Notes: a model not told the origin generated them from the letters alone. A stretch of 64,000 bases of DNA from Daucus carota subsp. sativus (GCF_001625215.2 NC_030384.2:30492527-30556526), one strand, 5' to 3'. Positions 23,993-33,827 are shown, counted from the stretch's first letter. A program made the numbers and translations.

Positions 23993-24736
23993 ATGTGCAC
24001 CTTAAAAAAAACTTGGCAATGTTTACCTTCTAACACTCACAGGCAATGATGATCACCGTCTAAACCCATCTCTTGTGGACTCTATCTCCACCGCTCTCCA
24101 TCACATAAGAACTGAGTCGACTGCTACACCTTCCCCTGCTGCTGCCCTTGTTACTACTGGAGAAGGCAAGTTTTTCTCCAATGGCCACGACATGCCCTGG
24201 GTTCAGTACAACAAAGATAGGCTCCTGCTCTTGATGTCCAAAGTAAGATCCCTTCTTACTGACCTCATGTCTCTCCCTGTGCCAACCATCGCCGCCCTCA
24301 ATGGCCATGCCTCGGGCCTAGGTTAAATTCTTGCCCTCTGCCATGACTACGTCTGCATGAGAAAGGACCGTGGGTTTTTATACTTCAGTGACCTAGATAA
24401 TGGGAAAGTACTTTCTACACCTTTTTTTAAGGCCACACTTAAGGCCAAAATTTCTAGTCCAGCTGTTCTCCGTGACATTGTTCTGAAGGCCGAGAAAATG
24501 ACAGCAGAGGTGGCGTTGCAGAAGGGGATTATTGACGCTGCTTATGATACTGTGGAGGAGACAGTGGCAGCAGCAGTGGAGATGGGGGAGCAGTTGGCAA
24601 GGAGAAACTGGAATGGGCAAGTTTACGCAGAAAATAGGAAATTTCTTCTGATGATGTGTTGCATGCGCTAACTATTGCTGAAACTGATGAAATGATACAG
24701 AATTCCCGGGTGTTTGAACCCAAGTCCCGACTTTGA
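23993..24736 (+). pseudogene. Enoyl-CoA delta-isomerase-like pseudogene, copy 2
   Basis: Highly similar to copies 3 and 4 but broken three times. (1) The A-run after ATGTGCACCTT has 8 A instead of 7, shifting the frame at codon 6. (2) A TAC codon is TAA at 24324-24326, right after the NGHASGLG loop. (3) One base is missing near 24648 (TTCT where copy 3 has TTTTT), so the tail is read out of frame; the old tail still spells FEPKSRL in the original frame, ending TGA at 24734-24736. The codon for F in YVFMRKD is also changed to Cys. Residue 133 equivalent is Asp (FSDLDNG). Low divergence elsewhere suggests recent loss. Confidence 0.92.
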
Positions 24737-25465
24737 TCGGGCTATCTAACCTGCATGTCCTACGAACAATGTCTTATTAATTATTATATGTATATCATGT
24801 GATAAATAAAAGTTATTAGTTAGGGTGGATGAGGATGGAAGGGATTGCATAATAAGGCTCTGCATAATTCTCAGTTAACCTGGGGATTAACTCTGGCGGA
24901 AACTGATCTTTCTTTCTTGCTGAATCTTCGTTTAATCTATATGTTTTCCCTTGATTCAAAACTTACATAAATTTCTCATAATCTATATGTTTTTCCTAGA
25001 TAAAAAACTTAACTAAATTGAGAAAATTTAACCAGAGCAGTTTTATTATTGTCTATCTTAGCTCATACTAATGAAGTTAATTATCTCGCTAACTGCTTAT
25101 ATTCTAGCAATCTGCCCTCCCATAACTGATGGGAGACAACTTCTGAAAATTCATATATTTTTTGTGATACTTTATCTATGTGAGATGAGGGTAAACTAAT
25201 AGATTGTATTTCAATTTTTGGTGTTTTTGATCATTTTTGAGGATGAATATTTGTTAGTAAATTTTTCAGCTCCCCTGACATAGACTTTTGGCTCATTGCA
25301 ACTGGAGTCTTTCTTGTAATGATAATAACAGATTTTGGTGCTTAGCTTTAATTTTAAGAAATAGATTCCTAAACTACAGTAACCATGTAAAATCTGGAAA
25401 AAAAAGAAAAAAAAAAACTGACCAATTATAGTATTTGTGATATACACTAACAACAGTTCACTAAA
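24737..25465. other. Array spacer
   Basis: 3' flank of copy 2, similar to the 3' flanks at 28514-28750 and 31083-31320 (shared AACAATGTCTTATTAAT, GATGAGGATGGAA and GCATAATAAGGCT blocks), then AT-rich sequence. No gene seen. Confidence 0.6.
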
Positions 25466-26230
25466 GGCAATCTCTGCAGCTCCCCATCAACTTCAGTCTG
25501 AAACCACCAGGAGACCTTCACCGTCTGATTCTCTGATCACCACAAGAGAAGGCATGTTTTGTACTAATGGCGGCGACATAGTATAGGCCAGATCGAACAA
25601 AGATGGAATTTTATTTATAATGACTAACAAGATCCGTGGTTGACTTCATGTCTCTGCCTTTGCCAAGTTGCCAATTGGCCATGCATCCGCCACTGGATAC
25701 ATCCTCGCTCTCATTCACAACTACTTCTTCATGAGAATTGACAGGGTTTTTTTATACGTAACTGAGCTGAAGGCAAAAATTTAATTTACAAATTCTGATT
25801 CCAGCAGTTCAGAATAACGTGGTTTTGAAAGCAGAGAAGGGGATTATTGATGCCACCTGCAATAACTTTAGAGGAGTTGTGGCAGCACCCGTCAAGCTGA
25901 GCAGTAGGTTAGGAAAAGTGGAGTCATGACATGTTGCATGAGCTAACTATTGTAGAAAGTAGAAACTGATGAAATGATAAAGAATTCTCATTTACTGATG
26001 GAGGAAGTTAGATCTCCACTTTTATCCGGTTATCCAACCTGCATTTTCTCCAAATAATGAATTATAATAGCCATAATCATATGTGATAAATTCTAAGAAT
26101 TAGCTAATGCAGATCTGCAGTGGCCTCTGCCCTCTTTGTCGATCCTCGCCTCTTTAGGAGATGCGGAGTCGATCATCAGAGTTTCGTCTACTGAGTACCT
26201 TCAATCCTTTTGATGTTATTGACATCTATG
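25466..26230 (+). pseudogene. Heavily decayed isomerase copy
   Basis: Islands in order match the isomerase coding sequence: ATCACCACAAGAGAAGGCAT with TACTAATGGCGGCGACATAG (GEGK.F.NGGDI region), ATGTCTCTGCC (MSLP), CATGCATCCGCCACTGGATA (HASATGY), TTCATGAGAATTGACAGGG (FMRIDRG), GCAGAGAAGGGGATTATTGA (AEKGIID, with codons between deleted), and a tail TTAGATCTCCACTTT. Many frameshifts, stops and deletions exclude function. The 3' flank to 26230 matches that of the relic at 21472. Confidence 0.8.
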
Positions 26231-27769
26231 TAACATGATTTTATGTGATAAATTATAAGAATCTATTATTCACATCAACATCAAGAGATTTAACTAAATT
26301 ATAACATATTAATGTATACTTTGAAATTTCATCAAAAATATATCTACTTTTCAAAACATATACAAGAGAAGGGTCTAGATCCGTTGCAAATGTTTGCTAA
26401 TTAAGCCTTATCCAACAAATGGTTTGAGAATCATTGAATTAGAAAATAAACGGTCCTGATTTTAAAGTAGCCACAGAATCCAACAAATGACTTGATAATA
26501 TTACATTAGAAAATAAACATCCTAGAGTCGCGCAAAAAGAAGCACGACCCGTCACTTGGGCGGCACTTTTTTCCGCAGCTTGTGACAGCACATCAGAGAG
26601 CACTCTCTAACATTTTCTTGAAAACCAATCATGATTTGAGAAAAACAACTCACAACCACCATAATCTTTTTATCAAATGGTCTTCGTAAAGTCTCAAAAT
26701 TCAATCTTTTCCTTGTCTTCTTGAGCTTCATGTTCAGAAGACGCCACAAATTTCATTTACAAAGTTTGTGCAAACCAGAAATTTTAAGACCCAACTGGGG
26801 TTTATTCACAAAATTTCGTAAAGCTGCAGTGCATGTGTAAAATCGGAATTTGAGTGTATGAGCAAGGTTTTTTTTCCTTTTTTTGTTTGAGGATGCGTCT
26901 GAGCAAGTTTAGGTGCAGTATATGTACCAGAACCTTCAATGCATACCCTTATGAGCAAGAAGGCTGTCCTAGCAAGTCCATACTATAATGGAAGGCTTCT
27001 AGATATATCATGGATGATCCATTACGTATGTGCAAGAGGAGGTCGTGAAAGTTCACACCTGGATCAATTTCAGACAATGGGTTCTAGTGAATGTTTTTTT
27101 CTACTTTTTTAAAGTTCGTAATAGTTGGAATATATCTTACTAAATTTTCTGGACAGACTTTAATCAATTAAAACTTACTGCTTCAGTAATTCGAGCAGTG
27201 TTACTGTTTCTGTAGTTGATCCTGCTATTGTTTTTCTCAAAGATGGAACCAATCAAATCAGATAAAGGGCACCCTTCACTTCTGTTTGTAATCTGCAATT
27301 TTTACTTATAGTCAGGTTCTTGTAGGTTGTATTTCTTATCAATTAGATATTCAATATATATTTTCTACATGAACATGACATAATAAATTTTTATAAATAG
27401 GTGGTTAAAGCACAAATGGAACTCATTGCATATTACTTCAGAGGGGCAGTAATAATAATATTTGGCTAGAGAGAAAAACTTCAGAAACTGAGAACTGACA
27501 ATCAAAATTAGTTTGACCTGACAACTGAGGACAATTTTGTTTATCGATGGATGGCCACATTTGACCCATAGTACATTAGCAAATTTCATACCACTCTTAA
27601 TGTTTTGAAAAATTTAAATTGTAAAAATTTAATTCATGGACGCTATGCAAGCTGCTGGAAGTTGTACCGTAACATCAAGCTGGCTGGCGCAGCACAGTGC
27701 ACTGTTGCAGTATTTAGTCATAAGATGCATGTTAGTTAATATGATCAAAATTTTAAGAGGTAGTAAGAA
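26231..27769. other. Array spacer with an orphan 5' flank
   Basis: At about 26815-26957 the sequence GCTGCAGTGCATGTG, GCGTCTGAGCAAGTTTAGGT and ACCAGAACCTTCAATGCAT matches the promoter regions of copies 4 and 5, but no coding sequence follows; instead the match stops at CATACCCTTA. From about 27100 it is a duplicate of the flank of copy 2. A 65-codon minus-strand open frame at 26552-26749 was not recognised and has no support. Confidence 0.6.
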
Positions 27770-28513
27770 ATGTGTACCTTAAAAAAACTTGGCAATGTTT
27801 ACCTTCTAACACTCACAGGAAACGATGATCACCGTCTAAACCCATCTCTGGTGGACTCTATCTCAACCGCTCTCCATCACATAAGAACTGAAGCCACTGC
27901 TACACCATCCACTGCTGCTGCCCTTGTTACAACTGGAGAAGGCAAGTTTTTCTCCAATGGCGACGACATGGCCTGGGTTCAGTACAACAAAGATAGACTC
28001 CTGCTCTTGATGTCCAAAGTAAGATCCCTTCTTACTGACCTCATGTCCCTCCCTGTGCCAACCATCGCCGCCCTCAATGGCCATGCCTCGGGCCTAGGTT
28101 ACATTATTGCCCTCTGCCATGACTACGTCTTCATGAGAAAGGACCGTGGGTTCTTATACCTCGGTGGCCTAGATATTGGGCAAGTACTTCCGACACCTTT
28201 TTTTAAGGCCACACTTAAGGCCAAAATTTCTAGTCCAGCTGTTGTCCGTGACATTGTTCTGAAGGCCGAGAAAATGACAGCAGAGATGGCATTGCAGAAG
28301 GGGATTATTGACGCTGCTTATGATACTGTGGAGAAGACAGTGGCAGCAGCAGTGGAGCTGGGGGAGCAGTTGGCAAGGAGAAACTGGAATGGGCAAGTTT
28401 ACGCAGAAAATAGGAAATTTCTTTTTGATGATGTGTTGCAGGCGCTAACTATTGCTGAAACTGATGAAATGATAAAGAATTCCCGGGTGTTGGAACCCAA
28501 GTCCCGGCTTTGA
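27770..28513 (+). CDS. Enoyl-CoA delta-isomerase-like protein, copy 3 (Gly133)
   Basis: Intronless, 247 aa, crotonase fold. It keeps the oxyanion-hole motif GEGKFFSNG (56-64), the NGHASGLGYIIALCHDYVF loop (103-121), the AKISSPAV strand-helix and the PTS1 tail KSRL, so it should be imported into peroxisomes. The residue at 133 is Gly (YLGGLDIG) where copies 1 and 5 and, as I recall, the Arabidopsis enzymes have Glu (SEVDIG). That Glu aligns with the first active-site Glu of crotonases, so a reduced or altered activity is possible. Its start MCTLKKLGNVYLL differs from the LEKRGS version of copies 1, 4 and 5 and is shared with the broken copy 2, its nearest relative. The 5' flank is duplicated from that of copy 2. 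Confidence 0.87.
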   Translation: MCTLKKLGNVYLLTLTGNDDHRLNPSLVDSISTALHHIRTEATATPSTAAALVTTGEGKFFSNGDDMAWVQYNKDRLLLLMSKVRSLLTDLMSLPVPTIAALNGHASGLGYIIALCHDYVFMRKDRGFLYLGGLDIGQVLPTPFFKATLKAKISSPAVVRDIVLKAEKMTAEMALQKGIIDAAYDTVEKTVAAAVELGEQLARRNWNGQVYAENRKFLFDDVLQALTIAETDEMIKNSRVLEPKSRL

Positions 28514-30338
28514 TCTGGCTATCCAACCTGCAGGTTCTACGAACAATGTCTTATTAATCATTATATGTATTCTATGGGATAAATAAAAGTTACCAGTCAG
28601 GGTCGATGAGGATGGAAGGGGTAGCATAATAAGGCTTGACATGATTCACAGTTAACCTGTGGATTCACTCTGGCAGGAGTGAATCTTTCTTTCCTGCAGA
28701 ATCTTCTGTTAATCTATATTTTCTTCCTTAATAAAAAAACTTAATTAATTCAAGAGAAATTAAGTAAAACATGTTTGATTTTTCAAGAGAAATTGTTGGT
28801 AAATTTTTCTTCTCTTACTTGGACTTAATCAGGCTCATTGTAACTGGAGTCTTACTTTGTTAGATTGACAATAACAGATTTTGCTTCTTAGCTTTAATTT
28901 TATAAATATATTCCTAAACATGTAAAATCTCAAAAAACATAACAATTATATTAAAGATTGCATTTGGATTCAGAAGTTTTATTTCAAACAATGAATTTTA
29001 ATTCCTAGATTTGAAATCCAGAATTTCAAATTCAAATATCCTGTTTGTTAAGCATAAGAATTCCAAATTCCATTTGAAATAACTAGAATTTCATTTGAAA
29101 AATCCAATTCAAAAATACGTCAAAATACAGTTCAACTACAAAGTCATTCATCAAAATACAATTCAACTACATAGTCTTTTGAAAAACTTCAAGAACATGC
29201 CTAAATACTAGTATTAATCAGTAATAAGCAACATGATCTGGCTGCGCTTTTTCTCATTATCTGGTAAACTTTTAAGGATTTCAAACTCATCAACTTTGCC
29301 ATTCACGAATCTGTTGAGTCTTGACAGCCCTCATAGCTTCATCATCCATAATACCATTAACTTCAGATATGACCTCATATATTTCTTTGCACGTGGGTCT
29401 TGGAGGCTCTTTTGCTTTGCTCACATATTCCTTAGATGATTCTGCAAAATTAGTAACAGCATCATCCAAACGATCTCTTTTTTGCCTTTTATTTGATTCA
29501 CCAGACTCCGTCTCAACAGTGCTAACGTCGTTTTCTAGCTCCATGGGGGTTGCTGACTCCCCTAACTGCTCTGCACCATCACCAGTGGCTCTATCCGAGG
29601 CAAATAAAGTACATATGTCATCCCAATTCTGAATGCACTTGTTCTGGTATGCAGAAGCATCTGGACATCCCTGTCATGCAATTCACAGCAGAGTATGTTA
29701 CGTGTATGGAAACTTGTAAAGTAATGATGCAATCAGTATTTTAATTTATAGTTTTAACCTGATAAAGTCCTAATAAGGTTGCAGATAGTGTTAGCATGAG
29801 CCAGAGAAATATCTACTTCAGAATTAATTATTGTCTATGACAGTCCTTTTTCTCCTGACATTTTCCAGATACTACTGCTTTTGAAGAACAAAGCCAAGTT
29901 CAGAGTTGATTTAGGATAGATTTTTAACACTGACATACACCAAAAGAAAGACAAATTCTGCATAATATTTCATGAATGAAAAAAAATACTTTAAAATCCC
30001 AATTGAATACACCCCCTACGTCTTCATGAGAAACGACAGGGATTTTTTATACATCATTGCACCGATTGTAAAATAGTACTATGAGATTCAAAAAATTTAA
30101 AATTTTTGTTATTTGGTAAAACATAAAACTATATATCAAAATATTCATCCTAAAACTACCACTCTGATTAGTAATTTAGTGGATGAAAACAACACATAAT
30201 AAAGCTGCAGCGCATGTGTTAAATAAGAATTGTGCGTCTGAGCAAGTTTAGGTGCAGTATTTGTACCAGAACCTTCAATGCATACCCTTAAGTTGATAAT
30301 CAGAACGAGAAGATAAAAATTACAAGAGGAAGCAAGAA
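28514..30338. other. Array spacer carrying Myb/SANT-like and isomerase fragments
   Basis: Contains, in order, the 3' flank of copy 3, a minus-strand Myb/SANT-like fragment (29230-29670, separate entry), a short isomerase fragment at about 30016-30060 (YVFMRNDR.FLYI), and the promoter of copy 4. Almost the same order recurs at 31083-32804, so a unit of about 2.47 kb was duplicated. Confidence 0.7.
29230..29670 (-). pseudogene. Myb/SANT-like (PIF/Harbinger-type) protein fragment A
   Basis: On the minus strand the frame reads PDASAYQNKCIQNWDDICTL, ...DRATGDGAEQ..., ESNKRQKRDRLDDAVTNFAE and KEPPRPTCKEIYEVISEVNG, ending in a stop after REWQS; a shifted frame continues VDEFEILKSLPDNEK. I recognise this architecture from plant Myb/SANT-like proteins related to the DNA-binding partner of PIF/Harbinger transposases. 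It begins after an acceptor-like ACAG, so it derives from an exon. The SANT domain itself is not present here. The frameshift and missing 5' exons mark it as a pseudogene. A copy occurs at 31732-31990. Confidence 0.6.
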
Positions 30339-31082
30339 ATGTGCACCTTAGAAAAACGAGGAAGCATCTACTTTCTAACACTTACAGGCAGTAATGATCA
30401 CCGTCTCAACCCATCTCTTCTGGACTCTATCTCCACTGCTCTCCATCACATAAGAACTGAAGCGACTGCTACACCATCCACTGCTGCTGCCCTTGTTACT
30501 ACTGGAGAAGGCAAGTTTTTCTCCAATGGTGGCGATATACCCTGGGTTCAGTACAACAAAGATAGACTCCTGCTCTTGATGTCCAAAGTAAGATCCCTTC
30601 TTACTGACCTCATGTCTCTCCCTGTGCCAACCATTGCCGCCCTCAATGGCCATGCCTCGGGCCAAGGTTACATTCTTGCCCTCTGCCACGACTACGTCTT
30701 CATGAGAAAGGACCGCGGGTTTTTATACTTGAGTGGGCTAGATATTGGGGAAGTACTTCCTACCCCATTTTTTAAGGCCACACTTAAGGCCAAAATTTCT
30801 AGTCCAGCTGTTCTCTGTGACATTGTTCTGAAGGCCGAGAAAATGACAGCAGAGGTGGCGTTGCAGAAGGGGATTATTGACGCTGCTTATGATACTGTGG
30901 AGGAGACAGTGGCAGCAGCAGTGGAGCTGGGGGAGCAGTTGGCAAGGAGAAACTGGAATGGGCAAGTTTACGCAGAAAATAGGAAATTTCTTTTTGATGA
31001 TGTGTTGCATGCACTAACTATTGCTGAAACTGATGAAATGATAAAGAATTCCCGAGTGTTTGAACCCAAGTCCCGGCTTTGA
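30339..31082 (+). CDS. Enoyl-CoA delta-isomerase-like protein, copy 4 (Gly133)
   Basis: Intronless, 247 aa. The N-terminus MCTLEKRGSIYFLTLTG is of the copy 1/5 type, the body is close to copy 3. Motifs: GEGKFFSNGGDIPW (56-69), NGHASGQGYILALCHDYVF (103-121), YLSGLDIGEV with Gly133 instead of Glu, and a PTS1 tail KSRL. The usually basic residue before DIVL is Cys (AVLCDIVL against AVVRDIVL in copy 3 and AVRRDILL in copy 1), a second unusual change near the position of the other crotonase active-site acid. Reading frame, start, stop and promoter element are intact, so it can be expressed. Activity as an isomerase is uncertain. Confidence 0.87.
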   Translation: MCTLEKRGSIYFLTLTGSNDHRLNPSLLDSISTALHHIRTEATATPSTAAALVTTGEGKFFSNGGDIPWVQYNKDRLLLLMSKVRSLLTDLMSLPVPTIAALNGHASGQGYILALCHDYVFMRKDRGFLYLSGLDIGEVLPTPFFKATLKAKISSPAVLCDIVLKAEKMTAEVALQKGIIDAAYDTVEETVAAAVELGEQLARRNWNGQVYAENRKFLFDDVLHALTIAETDEMIKNSRVFEPKSRL

Positions 31083-31731
31083 TCAGGCTATCCAACCTGC
31101 AGGTGCTACGAACAATGTCTTATTAATTATTATATGTATTCTATGGGATAAATAGAAGTTAAGTCAGGGTTGATGAGGATGGAAAGGGTAGCATAATAAG
31201 GCTTGACATGATTCTCAGTTAATCTGTGGATTTACTCTGGTAGAAGTAAATCTTTCTTTCCTGCAGAATCTTCTGTTAATCTATATGTTCTTCCTTAATA
31301 AAAAACTTAATCAATTCAAGAATAATTAAGTAAAACATGTTTGTTTCTTCAGCTAGTTTATATATTATTGTGATTATTTACAGTCTGTGTGATGAGAATG
31401 AACTACTAGATTTTATTTCAATTTTCAATGTTTTGATCAATTTTCAGAATGAATTGTTGGTAAATTTTTCAGCTCCACTGACTTGGACTTGATCAGGCTC
31501 ATTGTAACTGGAATCTTACTTTGTTAGATTGACAATAATGGTCCATTTGGAAACCTGGATTTCATTTGAAATTCTGAATTTGAACAAATAACCTGTTTGG
31601 GAATATGGATTTGGATTTTAAATTTATGAAATATATTCCTAAACTACACTAATCATGTGGAATCTCAAAAAAGCATAACAATTATATATTATTTTTTTTT
31701 GAAACAAAGATGTTAATCTAATAATAAAAAG

Positions 31732-31990
31732 CTCACATAATCCTTAAATGATTCTGCAAAACTAGTAACAGCATCAGCCAGACGATCCCTTTTTTGCCTT
31801 TTATTTGATTCACCAGACTCCGTCTCAACAGTGCTAATGTCATTTACTAGCTCCATGGTGGTTGCTGACTCCTCAAACTGGAGCATCAACAGTGGCTCTA
31901 TTGGAGGCAAATAAAGTACATATGTCATCCCAATTCTGAATGCACTTGTTCTGGTATGCAGAAGCATCCGGACATCCCTGTCAAGCAATT
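31732..31990 (-). pseudogene. Myb/SANT-like fragment B
   Basis: Copy of fragment A: the segments PDASAYQNKCIQNWDDICTL, ESNKRQKRDRLADAVTSFAE and KDYVS are found in order. It has a frame change between the first and second segments (sequence around 31880) and stops matching after KDYVS, so the PPRPTCKEIYE part is absent. Clearly non-functional. Confidence 0.6.
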
Positions 31991-32087
31991 CAGAGCAAAG
32001 TATGTTATGTGTATGGAAACTTGTAAAGTAATGGTGCAATCAGTATTTTAATCAATAGTTTTAAACTGATAAGTCCTAATAAGGTTT

Positions 32088-32300
32088 TGGTTCATGGTTA
32101 ATGAGCCCGATTAAAGGGAATCGGAAACTTAATCTCATGACAAGTGTTTGGATTAGTTATTTGGTGTCATGGAATGGGAACCTCAATCCTTTTAGGTGGT
32201 TAAATCATACCCTTCCTATCTCTTGGGTTACCATACCATTCCCATTCCCATACCCTCCATTCCCAATTCTCATTCTCAACCTTAATTCAAACACCCCCTT
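32088..32300. mobile_element. MITE-like insertion in the second duplicated spacer
   Basis: Compared with the paralogous spacer (29750-29830, where AATAAGGTT is followed within about 25 bp by GAGAAATATCTACTTC), this place has about 210 extra bp between TAATAAGGTT and ACACGAGAAATATCTACTTC. The insert contains AAGTGTTTGGATTAGT near its left and ATTCAAACACCCCCTTA near its right end, which are roughly inverted complements (GTGTTTG/CAAACAC), plus a run of ATTCCCATTCCCAT. Precise ends are uncertain. Confidence 0.55.
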
Positions 32301-32804
32301 AATCAACAATAGATGTGTAACTATGTCAAGACACGAGAAATATCTACTTCAGAATTAATTATTGTCTATGACAGTCATTTTTCTCTCCTGACATTCTCAA
32401 TATACTACTGCTTTTAAAGAACACAACCAAGTTCAGAGTTAATTTAAGTTAAGTTTTTAACACTGATATACACCAAATGAAAGACAATTTCTGCATAATA
32501 TTTCATGAATGCAAAAAAAATACTTTACAATCCCAATTGAATACACCCCCTATGTCTTCTTGAGAAACGACAGGGGTTTTCATTTAAATTTTTGGTTAGT
32601 TGGTAAAACTATATATCAAAATTGTCATCCTAAAACTACCACTCTGATAAGTGGATGAAAACAACACATTATAAAGCTGCAGCGCATGTGTTAAATAAGA
32701 ATTGTGCGTCTGAGCAAGTGCAGTATATGTACCAGAACCTTCAATGCATACCCTTAAGTTGATAATCAGAACGAGAAGATAAAAATTGCAAGAGGAAGCA
32801 AGAA

Positions 32805-33554
32805 ATGTGCACCTTAGAAAAACGAGGAAGCATCTACTTTCTAACGCTTACAGGCAGTGATGATCACCGTCTCAACCCATCTCTTGCAGACTCCATCTCT
32901 GCTGCTCTTCATCGCATTCGTTGTGAATTCACAGCCACACCTTCCACTTCTGCTGCCCTTGTCACTACAGGAGAAGGGAAGTATTTCTCCAATGGGATCG
33001 ACATAGCTTGGGCTCAATCCAACAAACAAAGATTCTTCATCATGATGTCGAAGATAAGACATCTTCTTACTCAACTCATGTCTCTGCCTATGCCAACCAT
33101 CGCTGCTGTCAATGGCCACGCCTCTGGCATTGGCTACATTCTCGCCCTGAGCCATGATTACGTCTTCATGAGAAAGGACCACGGTTTTTTATACATGAGT
33201 GAAGTGGATAGGGGGGTGGTAATTACTGCAACTTATGTCTGGGCTACACTCAAGGCCAAAATTTCTAGCCCATCTGTGCTACGTGACATTGTTTTAAGGG
33301 CAGAAAAGGTGACAGCAGAGGCTGCAGTGACCAAGAACATCATTGACGCGGCTTATGATACTGTGGAGGAGACTGTGACAGCAGCGGTGGAGCTGGGGAA
33401 AGAGTTGGCGAGCCAAAAGTGGGACGGTCAAGTGTATGCAGAAAACAAGAAATATCTTTACAGCACGGTGCTGCATGAGCTTGCTGTTGTTGAAACTGAT
33501 AAAATGTTACAGGATTCTCGTTTGCTAACCAAACAAGTCATGTCACGCCTTTGA
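32805..33554 (+). CDS. Enoyl-CoA delta-isomerase-like protein, copy 5 (Glu133)
   Basis: Intronless, 249 aa, crotonase fold, PTS1 tail SRL. The body is of the copy 1 type: ISAALHRIRCEF, DIAWAQSNKQRFF, MPTIAAVNGHASGIG, with Glu133 in YMSEVDRG matching the canonical SEVD motif. The first 85-90 coding bases and the whole 5' flank, in contrast, are nearly identical to copy 4. The join falls near 32885, so the gene looks like a recombinant or conversion product. The predicted role is as for copy 1: isomerisation of 3-enoyl-CoA during peroxisomal beta-oxidation. Of the array it is, with copy 1, the best candidate for normal catalysis. Confidence 0.88.
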   Translation: MCTLEKRGSIYFLTLTGSDDHRLNPSLADSISAALHRIRCEFTATPSTSAALVTTGEGKYFSNGIDIAWAQSNKQRFFIMMSKIRHLLTQLMSLPMPTIAAVNGHASGIGYILALSHDYVFMRKDHGFLYMSEVDRGVVITATYVWATLKAKISSPSVLRDIVLRAEKVTAEAAVTKNIIDAAYDTVEETVTAAVELGKELASQKWDGQVYAENKKYLYSTVLHELAVVETDKMLQDSRLLTKQVMSRL

Positions 33555-33827
33555 TCTGGATACACACTTTGTATGTTATATGAAAGCCAAGTATCTTGAA
33601 ACAAAATAAAATTTCATGTTCTTATGTTTTCCCTGTAATTCAATGTTATGAGTTATGCAATCTTCATCCTTTTTCAGTATTGTCAATTTAATTTACTATC
33701 TTAAAAGTAAAGCAGAATTTGAGTAAAAAACTAATGAAACTTAGATGAGGAAAATGCTTATAATAAAAACATTAGAAATTAAAGTTACAAAGAAGTTCTA
33801 TAAGCTATCATCCTTTTTGGTGTCTTC

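Larger units (their letters stand above)
31083..32804. other. Array spacer, second copy of the duplicated unit
   Basis: Repeats the 28514-30338 spacer: 3' flank, Myb/SANT-like fragment B (31732-31990), an AT-rich part, a short isomerase fragment near 32545-32580, and the TGCAGTATATG promoter element at 32719. It differs by an insertion at about 32088-32300 (separate entry). Confidence 0.7.

Noticed and set aside
26552-26749. 65-codon minus-strand frame in the array spacer
   Set aside because: Lys/Arg-rich composition, no known motif and no flanking gene signals; kept only as a note in the spacer entry.
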